Notes: generated by a model not told the origin, from the sequence alone. A stretch of DNA of 64,000 nt from Chitinophaga nivalis (GCF_025989125.1 NZ_JAPDNR010000001.1:6312087-6376086), one strand, 5' to 3'. Positions 35,401 to 45,002 are shown, numbered from the stretch's first letter. Translations and numbers: made by a program.

Positions 35401-38400
35401 ATGATAAGATTTATACGCCATTTTCCTTTTCTCTTATTGTTTATCATTCCTTTATTGACCCAGAGCCAGCACAAAATCAGCACTTTTGCTGCACCTGTTG
35501 AAACACAAGGATTCACCGAAGCTGCGATAGCAAAGGAAGATCAAGGATTTATTTATCTGGCAGGCCAGATAAGCGACAGCACCACAGGCAACAAACTCCC
35601 GATACCTGTCATCCTCAAAATGGATGCAGGTGGCAATACCCGATGGAGTTACAGCATCAACAAAGAAACAGATGGAGAAAGACGGAATGCGGGTAATGAT
35701 GGTGACCGTGTAAACGAATATGCCCAAAGCCGCATCAAATCCCTTATCATCGACAGCAGCTACGTTTTTGCCGCGCTATACAACTATTATGGCGACCGGG
35801 GTGAATTCTATGAGATCCGCTGTCTGAATAAAAACACAGGTGATCTTGTCTGGAGGATAAAAACCGACGCTGAGATAAAGGCGCTGAATACTACCGGTGG
35901 AGATTACTTTATCTATAGTACCAGCGATTACTACGGGAATTATTACATCCTCCTGGACCGCCATACAGGACGACAAATACAGGTGCAAACACATCCCGTA
36001 ATGGCCCGCTATGAGTTTGATACAGACGGTAGTACCTACCTGATCAAAGGAGATACAATCGCCCGGTATAGCACGCCATTACTCGATCATAAAGTATGGG
36101 AAGTAAAAATAGCCACTGCATATGGTACCATCACCTCCATTAGTCTTCAACCTGACGGCAAGCTGTATTTCTTCGGACATAATGAGACCAGGGGATTCTT
36201 CGGCCAGGTATCCAAAGCAGATGGCAGCACCTTCTGGAAACAAACCCCGACAGCACTGACAGACGTATTTATCAACAGTTTTAAATTCGTTCATGATAAG
36301 TTGTATGTCTCCGGTATTCATAAATACTTTGGCAGCGTATTCAGCGCATTCAGCATTGTGGCGGCAGATGCGGCCAGCGGGCAGGTTTTAATTGATAAAA
36401 CTTACACCGGTAAAGGAGCGTCTCCATATTTTGGGATCAATAGCGTAGATGCAGATGTGTATGGTAACGTATATGCTTCCGGGTATGAAAATGCCAACGA
36501 TTCCCGTACCGGTTCCTGGGCAGTACTTAAACTGTCGCCCAATGGTAGTTTCATTTATCATAAGCTGGTTGAAAACGGAGAACCCAAAGCCTACGGCGCA
36601 CAGGGCCTGCTGACAAGGGTTATCAACAACCAGGTGGTACATATCGGAAACCTGAGTATGAACGGCCGTATCCGTACCCTGCTCATCGCTACCGATACAT
36701 CCGCTACATTCCAGCCACGCCTGCAACAGCTGCCGGTAGCCACTATTCAGTATGGCAGCGCCGTAAAAGTAATCCGGAATTTCTCTGCCAATGCCTATGC
36801 GATACTGAAACAAACCGGTAACCACGCCACCCTTGAATACATTAATACCGATAATAAGAACTTCTCCTGGTCCAGAAAAATAGATGGCGGCGCCTATGTC
36901 AAAGCAGACAGAATGGCCATAACAGCCGACAAACAAATTGTGATCCTGACGCAGAAACATAAAGCGTCATCTGCCCTGCAGGATTATCGGCAACAACCAG
37001 ATAGTGCGTATATCACGCAATTTGATTCTATTGGTACAGTTACTAAAGATTACAGTTATTACATCGGTGACAGAAAGGATTTTAAGTCCATTCAGTTGTA
37101 TACTTCCCCGGATACCAATACCGTAGTGGTATTTTCGCAGGTAGATTTTTATAAGTCGCCTTTGTCCACCCATTTTTTTAATCCGGCGAGAGCCTCAGAA
37201 AGAATGGGTGGCGACTGGCAATATATTGCCAGCCCCTGGGTGCCGCTTCCCGGCAACCAGCAAGTGCTGTTTCCGATGTCCAGAGACAGCTCCGGCATGA
37301 TGCGTACGACCCGGGGATCTGACTATTATCCGGCCAGCAGCTCCTACAGAACCTATGTGTTCAATGAAAACAACCAGGCCGGAATTAAGGCTGTACAATG
37401 GCATAAGACCAGTAGCAACTATGCCGCACATAACCTGGCCGTTTGTGATAGCAACAGTATACTTTCTCTTGGGAAAGATGCACAGCAGCGTGCTGTCATT
37501 AAACGTTACAACTACCGGAAGCAGGTATTTGAATGGGAAGACATCCAGCCAAAAGGTAGTACAATTGAGCAGGCGCTTGTCAGCGACGGGAAGGTGTATT
37601 GGGCAGGTAAAAGAGATCGCTCCCTGATCATCAGAAAACTGGATAGCCAGACAGGTAACGGGATATGGGAAAAAGAGGCCGCAACCACAGGCGCAAACCA
37701 ATACTATGTACCGCTGGATCAGGCCTATAATCCTATCCGGCAACAGTATGTGGTGACCGGCTATATAGCCGATACCTCCGTGCTGCTGGCTAAGCAAAAA
37801 CCTTTCTATGTAATCATAGATTCCGCCGGCACCGTTGTGCAAAACTGGACCAGCCCGGCAGATTACCGCCAGTTTAACCAGTTAAACAGCGTTGCCATCA
37901 CAGCTGCCGGTCAAACCATTATCGGCGGTTCGTTATACAAAGATCCCAACGGGCTCGCCGGCATCCTGATTGAAGCAGATAAACCAATACTGCCGCCAAC
38001 CGAGCAAGTTGTTACACCATGCGAATCCACCTCATTTACCCTCGATGCAGGCACCGACGGCACCGCCTACCAATGGCAGGCAGATAACGGCAGCGGCTAT
38101 GTGAATCTCACCAACAATGCTACGGTGAACGGCGTCAATAACCGGATACTGCATATTGTCCGTACGCCGGCATCCTGGAATGGTACCCGCTTCCGTTGCC
38201 TGGTCAATAATAACAGCGATATCATATTCCGTTTAGCCGTATCAGTTAGTACGCCGGCAAGCGTGCATATCACAGCCAGCGACACCCTGATTAAAGCCGG
38301 CAACCCGGTTACCTTCACCGCTACGCCCTCCAATGCCACCAATTGTACCTATCAATGGATGATAAATAATACGGCTGCCGGAAACGGTCAGCCGGTCTTT

Positions 38401-38775
38401 ACCCTTTCTCCGGATAAAGATATCACCGTACTGGTAAAAATGACGGGAGAGCATACCTGCACGGGTAGTCTTATCGCTGCCAACAGCAACACCATTCGTG
38501 TAAGTGTACAACCTGCTGCGGCACCCGACCCGGCCACTCCGGTGGCCTACCCCAACCCGGTAAGCAACACCGTCATGCTGGATCTCCGGCCGGAAGACAA
38601 ATGGGAATCACTGGAAATAATGGATTTACAAGGCAACCGGCAATTATTACTGCCAGACATCAGTAACCGGCTTAAAGTCAGCATACCCGTACCCACTTTG
38701 AATGCGGGTATTTATATCATAAAACTGCAATCCGGAAATGGGTATCACAAATCCAGCCGGTTTATCAAACAATAA
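35401..38775 (+). CDS. Large T9SS-exported surface protein with beta-propeller-like and Ig-like regions
   Basis: 1124 residues. Signal peptide (MIRFIRHFPFLLLFIIPLLT...SQ). Residues 30-850 consist of WD/PQQ-like beta-propeller repeats with lines such as LDRHTGRQIQVQ and LNKNTGDLVWRIKTD and LKLSPNGSFIYHKLVEN. Residues about 865-1040 are two Ig-like domains (CESTSFTLDAGTDGTAYQWQ and FTATPSNATNCTYQWMI). The last 75 residues are a type A T9SS sorting domain (VAYPNPVSNTVMLDL, then GIYIIKLQSGNGY). It should be exported by the type IX machinery and displayed or released. No enzymatic motif is visible; binding of a polymer or cell is a guess. It stands alone, closed by a long palindrome. Confidence 0.9.
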   Translation: MIRFIRHFPFLLLFIIPLLTQSQHKISTFAAPVETQGFTEAAIAKEDQGFIYLAGQISDSTTGNKLPIPVILKMDAGGNTRWSYSINKETDGERRNAGNDGDRVNEYAQSRIKSLIIDSSYVFAALYNYYGDRGEFYEIRCLNKNTGDLVWRIKTDAEIKALNTTGGDYFIYSTSDYYGNYYILLDRHTGRQIQVQTHPVMARYEFDTDGSTYLIKGDTIARYSTPLLDHKVWEVKIATAYGTITSISLQPDGKLYFFGHNETRGFFGQVSKADGSTFWKQTPTALTDVFINSFKFVHDKLYVSGIHKYFGSVFSAFSIVAADAASGQVLIDKTYTGKGASPYFGINSVDADVYGNVYASGYENANDSRTGSWAVLKLSPNGSFIYHKLVENGEPKAYGAQGLLTRVINNQVVHIGNLSMNGRIRTLLIATDTSATFQPRLQQLPVATIQYGSAVKVIRNFSANAYAILKQTGNHATLEYINTDNKNFSWSRKIDGGAYVKADRMAITADKQIVILTQKHKASSALQDYRQQPDSAYITQFDSIGTVTKDYSYYIGDRKDFKSIQLYTSPDTNTVVVFSQVDFYKSPLSTHFFNPARASERMGGDWQYIASPWVPLPGNQQVLFPMSRDSSGMMRTTRGSDYYPASSSYRTYVFNENNQAGIKAVQWHKTSSNYAAHNLAVCDSNSILSLGKDAQQRAVIKRYNYRKQVFEWEDIQPKGSTIEQALVSDGKVYWAGKRDRSLIIRKLDSQTGNGIWEKEAATTGANQYYVPLDQAYNPIRQQYVVTGYIADTSVLLAKQKPFYVIIDSAGTVVQNWTSPADYRQFNQLNSVAITAAGQTIIGGSLYKDPNGLAGILIEADKPILPPTEQVVTPCESTSFTLDAGTDGTAYQWQADNGSGYVNLTNNATVNGVNNRILHIVRTPASWNGTRFRCLVNNNSDIIFRLAVSVSTPASVHITASDTLIKAGNPVTFTATPSNATNCTYQWMINNTAAGNGQPVFTLSPDKDITVLVKMTGEHTCTGSLIAANSNTIRVSVQPAAAPDPATPVAYPNPVSNTVMLDLRPEDKWESLEIMDLQGNRQLLLPDISNRLKVSIPVPTLNAGIYIIKLQSGNGYHKSSRFIKQ

Positions 38776-38780
38776 GTATC

Positions 38781-38826
38781 TATCACTAAAAAGGCTAAAC
38801 GAATTCGTTTAGCCTTTTTAGTGATA
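38781..38826. terminator. 46-nt perfect palindrome between two convergent genes
   Basis: The whole stretch equals its own reverse complement: 23-bp arms centred on GAATTC, with an AAAAAGGCTAAACG core and its complement. It lies 5 nt after the stop of the plus-strand surface protein and 70 nt after the stop of the minus-strand cassette, with runs of five A on one side and five T on the other, so it can terminate in both directions. Confidence 0.85.
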
Positions 38827-38895
38827 ACTCCATCGAAAAGGGCTTTCCTACCGGAAGCTGCGTTTCATCCGGCCGGCAGGAACCGTCCGGGGTCA

Positions 38896-39465
38896 TTAAA
38901 ACTGAATATCATCCGCCACATTTCCACCCTGTGCCTGGGCAAACAGCTGCTTGTATTTTGCATTGTAAGCTGCTTGTCTTTCGTTATACCCGGCATAATC
39001 TGCGGCAATATCCTGATGAATCTGATCACTCCACATAGAGGCGGCGATCTGAAAGTCTCCCAGCGAAATCCCATATTGGTCTACAATCCACTGCGCGCCA
39101 TCCAGTCCATAATCATAAGCCACCTGGCGGGCCACTTCCAGCTCCTGATAAAAGTCTTTGTCTGTTTTGATCTTTGCGGTATTGCCACCATCGGCAGTGG
39201 ATGCCGCCGCCTTTAAACCACTGAACTTCGGATGCTGATCCGCCTGACCAAAATACTGTCCGAACAGGGTGATGATGTGATAGGTCGCATCCTGTTTCAT
39301 ACGTTCCGGCCAAAGCAGGTTCGCTTCTTCCCAAACGGGTAATTCTACTCCCAGGGCTGCTGCAATATCGTTTTCGGTTAAACCGCTGCCCAGTTTCGCG
39401 CAGGCAGCGCCGTAATCTTCTAAAGTAATACCGTGAATAGGTGCTAATAATGGATTCTCAGACAT
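38896..39465 (-). CDS. Unrecognised 189-residue protein, last gene of the SPFH cassette
   Basis: 189 residues, soluble and acidic, with no signal peptide or membrane segment. It opens MSENPLLAPIHGITLEDYGA, a segment that recalls several small bacterial proteins of unknown function, and contains FGQYFGQADQHPKFSGLKAA and an Ala/Tyr/Gln-rich C-terminus that looks helical. I do not recognise the family. It starts 13 nt after the stop of the 275-residue zinc-ribbon gene and closes a seven-gene same-strand row, so it should belong to the same process. Confidence 0.85.
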   Translation of the reverse strand: MSENPLLAPIHGITLEDYGAACAKLGSGLTENDIAAALGVELPVWEEANLLWPERMKQDATYHIITLFGQYFGQADQHPKFSGLKAAASTADGGNTAKIKTDKDFYQELEVARQVAYDYGLDGAQWIVDQYGISLGDFQIAASMWSDQIHQDIAADYAGYNERQAAYNAKYKQLFAQAQGGNVADDIQF

Positions 39466-39478
39466 GTTCGTGTATGAT

Positions 39479-40306
39479 TTAAAGATGATGATTAGTATAA
39501 TCGTTTAGTAAACGTTGATGAAATTTTTCATTTTCAGCCGCCATATCCGGCACTATTTTATTCCACTCGTCGAACATGGCCCGCAAATATTGCCGGTACA
39601 GGTCCGGCTGCCGCGGGTTACTGGCCTCATAGCGCCGCAGCAAATGCGCCGTTCGTTGTTCTGCCAGGCTACGGGCCTGGCCTAGGACCATCCGTGCGCC
39701 CGTAGATGGCATGAACGTGTTCTGCGACTGGCAGAAAGGACAAGGAATATAGGTCGCAATGAAAAACATTTTGGGAATAGAGATATTACCACCGCACTGC
39801 TTGCAGCAATATTTATCGCGGATACGTTCAAATGCAGCCAGCTGCTCCTGGTAGGCGGCTTCCAGGTCTTCTTCTCCTGCGGCTCCCTGCAGCAGCGTAA
39901 TGGCTTCGTGGATCTTTTCTTCAAAAACATCATGCCGGTTGAAGCAGGCCATTTTGAAGGCAAACAGCCGGTCGTAATATTCACGCCCTGCCCTGGAGGT
40001 AATCTGCGGTAAAGAACATTCCGTTGCCGTCACAAAATCAATGATGCTGTCTGTCCGCACGGTATTGGCCTTGGTCCGCATCTCATTGATCTGTCCGAGC
40101 AATCCGGCCAGCATACGGCCATGCGCCCGCTTATAGGGATCTGTATCCTCCTCAAAAAGATGGCGCAGCTCCGGCAACGCAGCGGTGCTCACTTCTTCCA
40201 TCCGGGCTTCCAGCTTCTCCAGAAAAACAAACCATCGTTCCTGTCTCGCTGCCATTTCTTCGATCAGCGTCGGATTATTATATTTCTTCTCAAATAAACC
40301 AAACAT
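39479..40306 (-). CDS. Zinc-ribbon protein of unknown function (275 residues)
   Basis: 275 residues. The N-terminal 170 residues are predicted alpha-helical (NNPTLIEEMAARQERWFVFL, EEDTDPYKRAHGRMLAGLLG). A zinc ribbon follows at about 176-210, with CKQCGGNISIP and CPFCQSQNTF as the two CxxC knuckles. The C-terminus is helical and rich in Arg. It starts at the base next to the stop of the 82-residue zinc-ribbon gene (TAGATG), so translation is coupled. In the Bacillus YdjFGHI membrane-stress cassette an SPFH protein also sits next to a zinc-ribbon protein; here no PspA gene is present, so the likeness is one of layout only. Confidence 0.85.
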   Translation of the reverse strand: MFGLFEKKYNNPTLIEEMAARQERWFVFLEKLEARMEEVSTAALPELRHLFEEDTDPYKRAHGRMLAGLLGQINEMRTKANTVRTDSIIDFVTATECSLPQITSRAGREYYDRLFAFKMACFNRHDVFEEKIHEAITLLQGAAGEEDLEAAYQEQLAAFERIRDKYCCKQCGGNISIPKMFFIATYIPCPFCQSQNTFMPSTGARMVLGQARSLAEQRTAHLLRRYEASNPRQPDLYRQYLRAMFDEWNKIVPDMAAENEKFHQRLLNDYTNHHL

Positions 40307-40555
40307 CTATTTTGAATTATCTTCCTGTTTAATATGGATACCGGTAGTCAGTCTCACCTCCATGAATACAAATCCACAATAGGCACAGGCAGTAAGACCA
40401 TGCCGGCAGGCTCTCCCGGCGCCGCATTCCGGGCAATCACGGATCTCCATTTCCGCCTCTTTATGAACGATTTCCCCGCCATAGTTTACCTGATCTGCGG
40501 CCTGTTGTTTCAGTCGTTCCAGATAGGAAGTGACCCGCTTGTTTTCTTCTTGCAT
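40307..40555 (-). CDS. Small zinc-ribbon protein (82 residues)
   Basis: 82 residues with two CxxC knuckles (CPECGAGRAC and CAYCGFVF), plus an added Cys and His between them, in the range 41-61. The N-terminus (MQEENKRVTSYLERLKQQAA) is a short coiled coil. Its stop TAG touches the ATG of the next gene. It lies between the SPFH gene and the larger zinc-ribbon gene in one operon, and may bind the SPFH protein or nucleic acid; neither is shown. Confidence 0.82.
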   Translation of the reverse strand: MQEENKRVTSYLERLKQQAADQVNYGGEIVHKEAEMEIRDCPECGAGRACRHGLTACAYCGFVFMEVRLTTGIHIKQEDNSK

Positions 40556-40573
40556 ACACTGTGATAAAAGGGA

Positions 40574-41527
40574 TTAAAGTAATTTCAGCAGTTCTTCTTT
40601 TTTCGCAGCATATTCTGCATCAGTGATCAGCTGTGCATCGAAAAGCTGCTTTAATTTCTTAAGCCGTTCCGTTATATCTTCCGTTCCAACCGTTTTATTT
40701 TGGGTAGATACATTCGCTGCCAGCTGGGAGATCATGCCCATTACCACGCCTTGTCGTGCCCCTTCTCCGATGGCGGAACCTTCCTGATCCATGGCATTGG
40801 CAATGCTGTATTGGGAAAATTTATGCATATCCGTGACCATATTCATACCGGTTACCTTATCATACTGTTTCAGTACTTCTTCCGGTAGGGTAATGCTGGT
40901 AATGGTAAAACGGGTTACTTCCAATCCGAAGTCGGTAAAGCAAGGCTGAATCAGGGGATGTATTTTTTCATTCAGTGCAGTGATATTACCTGCCGCCGCT
41001 GTTACGGTGATATTGGCCAACGATAATACTTCCGCAAACTTCGGGGCAATGAAATCGCGCAATTGCAGTTCCAGATCTCCGATCTCCAGGTGGGGCCGGG
41101 TGCCGGCATATTCCCGGAAGAACCGGGCTACATCCGTAATACGGAGATTATAGGTACCAAATGCCCGGATACGTACCTGTCCGAAGCTGGCATCTTTCAT
41201 CAATACCGGTGCGGGGGTCCCCCATTTCAGCTGCACAAACTGATGGGTATTAAAAAAATAAACGTCTGCTTTGAAAGGGCTTTCAAAACCATACTTCCAG
41301 CCACGCAGGCGGGTCAGTACAGGTATATTTTCCGTTTTCAGGATATGCCTCCCGGCCGGGAATACATCTGCCAGCTGCCCTTCATTCAGCAGAAGTGCAT
41401 GCTGACTTTCTCTCACCGTCAACACCGCTCCCTGCTTGATTTCCTTATCGGCATCGGCGAACTTCCACATCAGCGTATTCGGATCTGGTGTAACCGATTC
41501 AATGATCTCTATAAAAGGTAATATCAT
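40574..41527 (-). CDS. SPFH/band-7 domain protein with C-terminal SHOCT motif (YdjI-like)
   Basis: 317 residues. The SPFH (stomatin/prohibitin/flotillin) domain spans about 25-225 (VLTVRESQHALLLNEGQLAD, VRIRAFGTYNLRITDVARFF, FTDFGLEVTRFTITSITLPE). A flexible region follows, rich in Met and Gly, and the last 35 residues are a SHOCT motif (DITERLKKLKQLFDAQLITD). This is the arrangement of YdjI of Bacillus and its relatives, which gather at membranes under stress. It has no obvious membrane helix of its own, so it probably associates with the membrane by the SPFH domain. It is the best-known member of the row and the anchor for interpreting the cassette. Confidence 0.9.
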   Translation of the reverse strand: MILPFIEIIESVTPDPNTLMWKFADADKEIKQGAVLTVRESQHALLLNEGQLADVFPAGRHILKTENIPVLTRLRGWKYGFESPFKADVYFFNTHQFVQLKWGTPAPVLMKDASFGQVRIRAFGTYNLRITDVARFFREYAGTRPHLEIGDLELQLRDFIAPKFAEVLSLANITVTAAAGNITALNEKIHPLIQPCFTDFGLEVTRFTITSITLPEEVLKQYDKVTGMNMVTDMHKFSQYSIANAMDQEGSAIGEGARQGVVMGMISQLAANVSTQNKTVGTEDITERLKKLKQLFDAQLITDAEYAAKKEELLKLL

Positions 41528-41539
41528 AAGATTAAGTGC

Positions 41540-42043
41540 TTAAATATGAGGCGTCAGCGCTGCAGATAAGAAATTACTGACCGTTGTCAATATGGTGGTT
41601 TCATACAATTCCTGTTTTCTTCTGCCCTTTTGGGTATCCGGGAAATAATCGCTGATGGCATAATTCCGGCCGAATTTATTTTTCTGGTTAGACATCACAT
41701 AGTGCAGTTCACAGTTAACTGTTTCCGTCAGGATGTAGATGTCTTCAAAAGACAGGATCCGCCGGGTGTACAAACCAGGCACCCGCTGATATACCTGCCG
41801 GTTGTGCTGATCAAAAATATAGGTGAGGTTCAGTTTAAATAAAAAGTCATATACCCCATAGGCAGCACTGACGATGCCCAGACACCGGAGCAGCATGCGT
41901 ACCTCGTAATTAAGCGGCCATACCAATGGCAATATGAAAGCCACACCTGTTACGATCGCACTAAAGATAATCTGGGTTTTAAACCCTTTATTGGGTTGAA
42001 AACTCAGCTTTCCATCCGTTAATTTCAGATTATACGATTGCAT
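41540..42043 (-). CDS. Two-helix membrane protein of unknown function (167 residues)
   Basis: 167 residues. Residues 22-45 and 47-68 form two hydrophobic helices (TQIIFSAIVTGVAFILPLVW and MLLRCLGIVSAAYGVYDFLF), followed by about 95 residues of a predicted soluble, PH-like domain (YIFDQHNRQVYQRVPGLYTR). The same plan (two helices, then a domain that begins with a beta strand and an arginine-rich stretch) is seen in the next gene, and the two may be paralogues. Operon gap of 12 nt to the SPFH gene. Function unknown. Confidence 0.82.
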   Translation of the reverse strand: MQSYNLKLTDGKLSFQPNKGFKTQIIFSAIVTGVAFILPLVWPLNYEVRMLLRCLGIVSAAYGVYDFLFKLNLTYIFDQHNRQVYQRVPGLYTRRILSFEDIYILTETVNCELHYVMSNQKNKFGRNYAISDYFPDTQKGRRKQELYETTILTTVSNFLSAALTPHI

Positions 42044-42061
42044 CCTTCCTGTTTTAATGCT

Positions 42062-42523
42062 TTAGTTTTCTATACCCATGATCGTGGCCAACTCATCTGT
42101 CACCTGCTGTAATGGTTTTGTTACAAACATGGTCTGATGCAGGAAGATCACTTTTCTTTTGCCATGCTTCTCCAACTCCATGGTGGCCGTTGCATTCATC
42201 GTGATGATAAATGTTTGCCTGGAGATAACGAAATTCCGGAAGTCTTCGAACCGGAATTCGTTTGGACGCATAAAGAAAACCGGTTGCATGGAAATAGTAT
42301 GGGTGGTGGCATCGATCCTTAATTTACCCGTCGTCCGGAGCAGGAGTACCACGCCCGCCAAACCAAGCAGTATGCTGCTGGCCTTCGCCCCCGGATTATT
42401 TTTACTGAGTAAAACAAAGGCCATTAACGCGAATAATAGGATGGCCAGCCCGTAGTAGAGGACAGTCTGGTTCTTTTTAATGTACACATTCCCTTCCCGG
42501 GTAAAATACTTAAATGATTGCAT
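42062..42523 (-). CDS. Two-helix membrane protein of unknown function (153 residues)
   Basis: 153 residues from MQSFKYFTR; an earlier in-frame ATG is possible. Two short hydrophobic segments (VLYYGLAILLFALMAFVLLS and ASSILLGLAGVVLLLR) are followed by about 90 residues of predicted beta domain (LRIDATTHTISMQPVFFMRP). Same plan as the preceding protein, with low sequence similarity. Eighteen nt separate it from the next gene. Function unknown; a membrane anchor or sensor for the SPFH protein is inference. Confidence 0.78.
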   Translation of the reverse strand: MQSFKYFTREGNVYIKKNQTVLYYGLAILLFALMAFVLLSKNNPGAKASSILLGLAGVVLLLRTTGKLRIDATTHTISMQPVFFMRPNEFRFEDFRNFVISRQTFIITMNATATMELEKHGKRKVIFLHQTMFVTKPLQQVTDELATIMGIEN

Positions 42524-42585
42524 ATGGTTTTTTATAATATGGATACACAAGACAACTTAATATAGTGCAGTATGGTAGGATCACC

Positions 42586-42909
42586 CTAACCAATAAACGA
42601 AAATTTATGTTCGAATGCTTTGCCAAAAACCGGTACCGGCTTTTGCGCATCATTGCCGGCATTGATCATACCCAGTATCCAGAATATGAGTATCGTCCAT
42701 CCGGCCAGACTCAGCAATGACCAGGCAGGCACCAGGTAACTGATCGCATACAAAACGATATTGAGCAGGATACTTACAATCGCCAGGCCCAAAGATTGCT
42801 TCAAATGATAAATAAGCAAAGCGTCTGTTTTTTCTTTTCCGGAGAAATAAGCAATTAACCAACCGATCAGGGTAACATAGGAGAGCATCGATAATGTTCT
42901 GTTGTTCAT
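42586..42909 (-). CDS. DUF4870-like membrane protein (first gene of the SPFH cassette)
   Basis: 107 residues from MNNRTLSML. Three or four membrane helices, with the mark YHLKQSLGLAIVSILLNIVL and the ending NAGNDAQKPVPVFGKAFEHK. These fit the DUF4870/Tic20-like group of small bacterial membrane proteins. It opens the seven-gene row at 42909-38896; the promoter should be in the 227 nt shared with the divergent TPR-HTH gene. Function unknown. Confidence 0.82.
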   Translation of the reverse strand: MNNRTLSMLSYVTLIGWLIAYFSGKEKTDALLIYHLKQSLGLAIVSILLNIVLYAISYLVPAWSLLSLAGWTILIFWILGMINAGNDAQKPVPVFGKAFEHKFSFIG

Positions 42910-43136
42910 GCATGCTGGATTTTCATTGAGCAAGATTGCTTTTGCGAATGTGCATCTCCTCCTGCATTTATCCGCATCTATGCCTCCTACAAAATGACTA
43001 CGCATGGCAAAGAGGCGTCTACAATATGACTACAACAATATTTACTATTTAATTATCAATTATTTACAAATAATAATAAACAACACATCATCAGATTCCC
43101 GCTTTGCATTTTATCTATTTATAGTAATTTAACTGC

Positions 43137-45002
43137 ATGAAGTCATTACCATATCTGCTATTTATTTGTTTGTGTAGCTGTATTTCCGGATTGTCGTCCC
43201 ACCTGTGGGCGCAACAACCTTTACCGGATAGTTTGCAGGCTGTGGTCAATGCTCCCGGATCTGATAAAAAAAACAAACCCGCCTTATTACATCAGCTGGC
43301 AGAAATATACCGGATCAATAAAAATTATGCAGGGGCCCTCACCGCAGCCAGGCAAAGTGCCACGATCGCCTTGCAGTGTAAAAACTATCCGGAGGCCAGC
43401 AAAGCATATACCTTGCTGGTAGCTATCAAAGCCAATATGCAGCAATACGCCGACCTGAAACAAACCAGCGATTCTGCCCTGTCCATTGCACAGCAAGCCA
43501 ATGACCCTATTGCCAGGGCCTATGCTTACTACTCCAGGATACTGCTTTACAAAACCCTGGAAAACCCGACTGATATGGTCAAATATGGTCAGCTGGGATT
43601 GAAACAACTGGAAAAAACGAATGACCCTTTTATTGCCGCCAAAATTTACTACCAGCTGTATGTAGTGCACTCAGACTGGAATAATGAAGAGAAAGTGTAT
43701 ACCTACGCCCAGGCAGCTACGGAGAATGCACGCCAGGCCAACGACTATAACTTATTGAGTAATTGCTATACTGCCCTGTCGGTAGCTCACGAATACAAAT
43801 ACAATGCAACCAAAAACAAACTGGAGCTGGACAGTGTCCTGTTTTACCTGAATAAGCCGGTCATGCTATACCGGCAATACCCGGGCAGCGTTTCTCCCAA
43901 TACCTACGCCATTGCCTGTATCAACATCGCCAACAGTTACCTGAAATACTTTCCTGCCGACAATCCCACCACCAAAGCCCAGGCGATCAACTATGCCACC
44001 CTGGCCCGGTCGGCTGTCAGAAATGTGGACAACAGCGAAGAAATAGAGGCCAGCAGTTTAGGAATACTCAGCGAATATGCCAAACGGGAAGGCGATCTGA
44101 CGCAGACCGAAAGTCACCTGCTGGCAGCCTACTACGTGATGAAAACAGCTGCTACCCCCTACTACTACACCATGATTAATGTGGTACAGGCACTGTCGGA
44201 CCTGTATGAACAAAAGGGAGATTATAAGCGGGCATTAGCCTTTCAAAAGGAAGCCACCCTGTATAACAATAAAAACTTCAATCAGCAGAAGGCACTCAAC
44301 ACCCAAAAGCTGGAAATGCAGTACGAAACGGAAAAGAAAAACAATGAAATGCAGCTGCTGAAAGAACGGGAGAAAAGCCGCACCCGGCAAAACTACCTGT
44401 ATGCCTGCATTGCCCTGGCTTCTGCCATCGGGCTGGTATTCATGTTCCGCTCCTACCATTTCAGGTTGCGTTACTCCCTGCAACGGGAAAAACAACTGCA
44501 GCTGGAAAACAAGGACACCGAAATGCAGGTAAAGCTGGAAAAAGAAGAACACGCCCGGCTCAAAGCAGAACACCAGCTCCTAAGCACCCAGCAGGAACAG
44601 CTGAAAAAAGAAGCCATGGCCAATATATTGCAACTGGAACATAAACACCAGATGCTGCTGAATATAAAAGATAAGCTGACGGAAGACAACTCCATCAATA
44701 TGCAGAAAATCGTGAAAGAGGAAATGGTGATCGATAGTGATTTCGAACTGGCAAAAGTTCAGATCCAACAGATACACCCTGACTTTTTTCACCTGATCAA
44801 CGAAAAAGCACAGCGCAAACTTACCTTGCTCGACCTTAAACTTTGTACCTACCTGTATCTCAAAATGGATACCCGGCAGATTGCCCAGCTCATGAACATT
44901 GAAACCAAAAGTGTCAGAATGAGTCGTTATAGAATCAAACAGAAATTAGGATTGGATAAAGAAGATGACCTGCATGCTTTCCTGCAGGGATTAGGCAATT
45001 AA
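43137..45002 (+). CDS. TPR sensor with membrane helix, coiled coil and LuxR-type HTH
   Basis: 621 residues. Signal peptide (SLPYLLFICLCSCISGLSSH), then about eight TPR-like helix pairs to about residue 400 (KIYYQLYVVHSDWNNEEKVY). One membrane helix follows (YLYACIALASAIGLVFMF, about 421-440), then a long coiled coil rich in Gln, Lys and Glu (about 445-540) and a C-terminal LuxR-type helix-turn-helix (DTRQIAQLMNIETKSVRMSR, about 580-615). The plan, with TPR repeats outside and a DNA-binding tail inside the cytoplasm, is common in Bacteroidota and would let the protein sense a periplasmic ligand and act on transcription directly. It is divergent from the SPFH cassette and may be its regulator. 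Confidence 0.88.
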   Translation: MKSLPYLLFICLCSCISGLSSHLWAQQPLPDSLQAVVNAPGSDKKNKPALLHQLAEIYRINKNYAGALTAARQSATIALQCKNYPEASKAYTLLVAIKANMQQYADLKQTSDSALSIAQQANDPIARAYAYYSRILLYKTLENPTDMVKYGQLGLKQLEKTNDPFIAAKIYYQLYVVHSDWNNEEKVYTYAQAATENARQANDYNLLSNCYTALSVAHEYKYNATKNKLELDSVLFYLNKPVMLYRQYPGSVSPNTYAIACINIANSYLKYFPADNPTTKAQAINYATLARSAVRNVDNSEEIEASSLGILSEYAKREGDLTQTESHLLAAYYVMKTAATPYYYTMINVVQALSDLYEQKGDYKRALAFQKEATLYNNKNFNQQKALNTQKLEMQYETEKKNNEMQLLKEREKSRTRQNYLYACIALASAIGLVFMFRSYHFRLRYSLQREKQLQLENKDTEMQVKLEKEEHARLKAEHQLLSTQQEQLKKEAMANILQLEHKHQMLLNIKDKLTEDNSINMQKIVKEEMVIDSDFELAKVQIQQIHPDFFHLINEKAQRKLTLLDLKLCTYLYLKMDTRQIAQLMNIETKSVRMSRYRIKQKLGLDKEDDLHAFLQGLGN

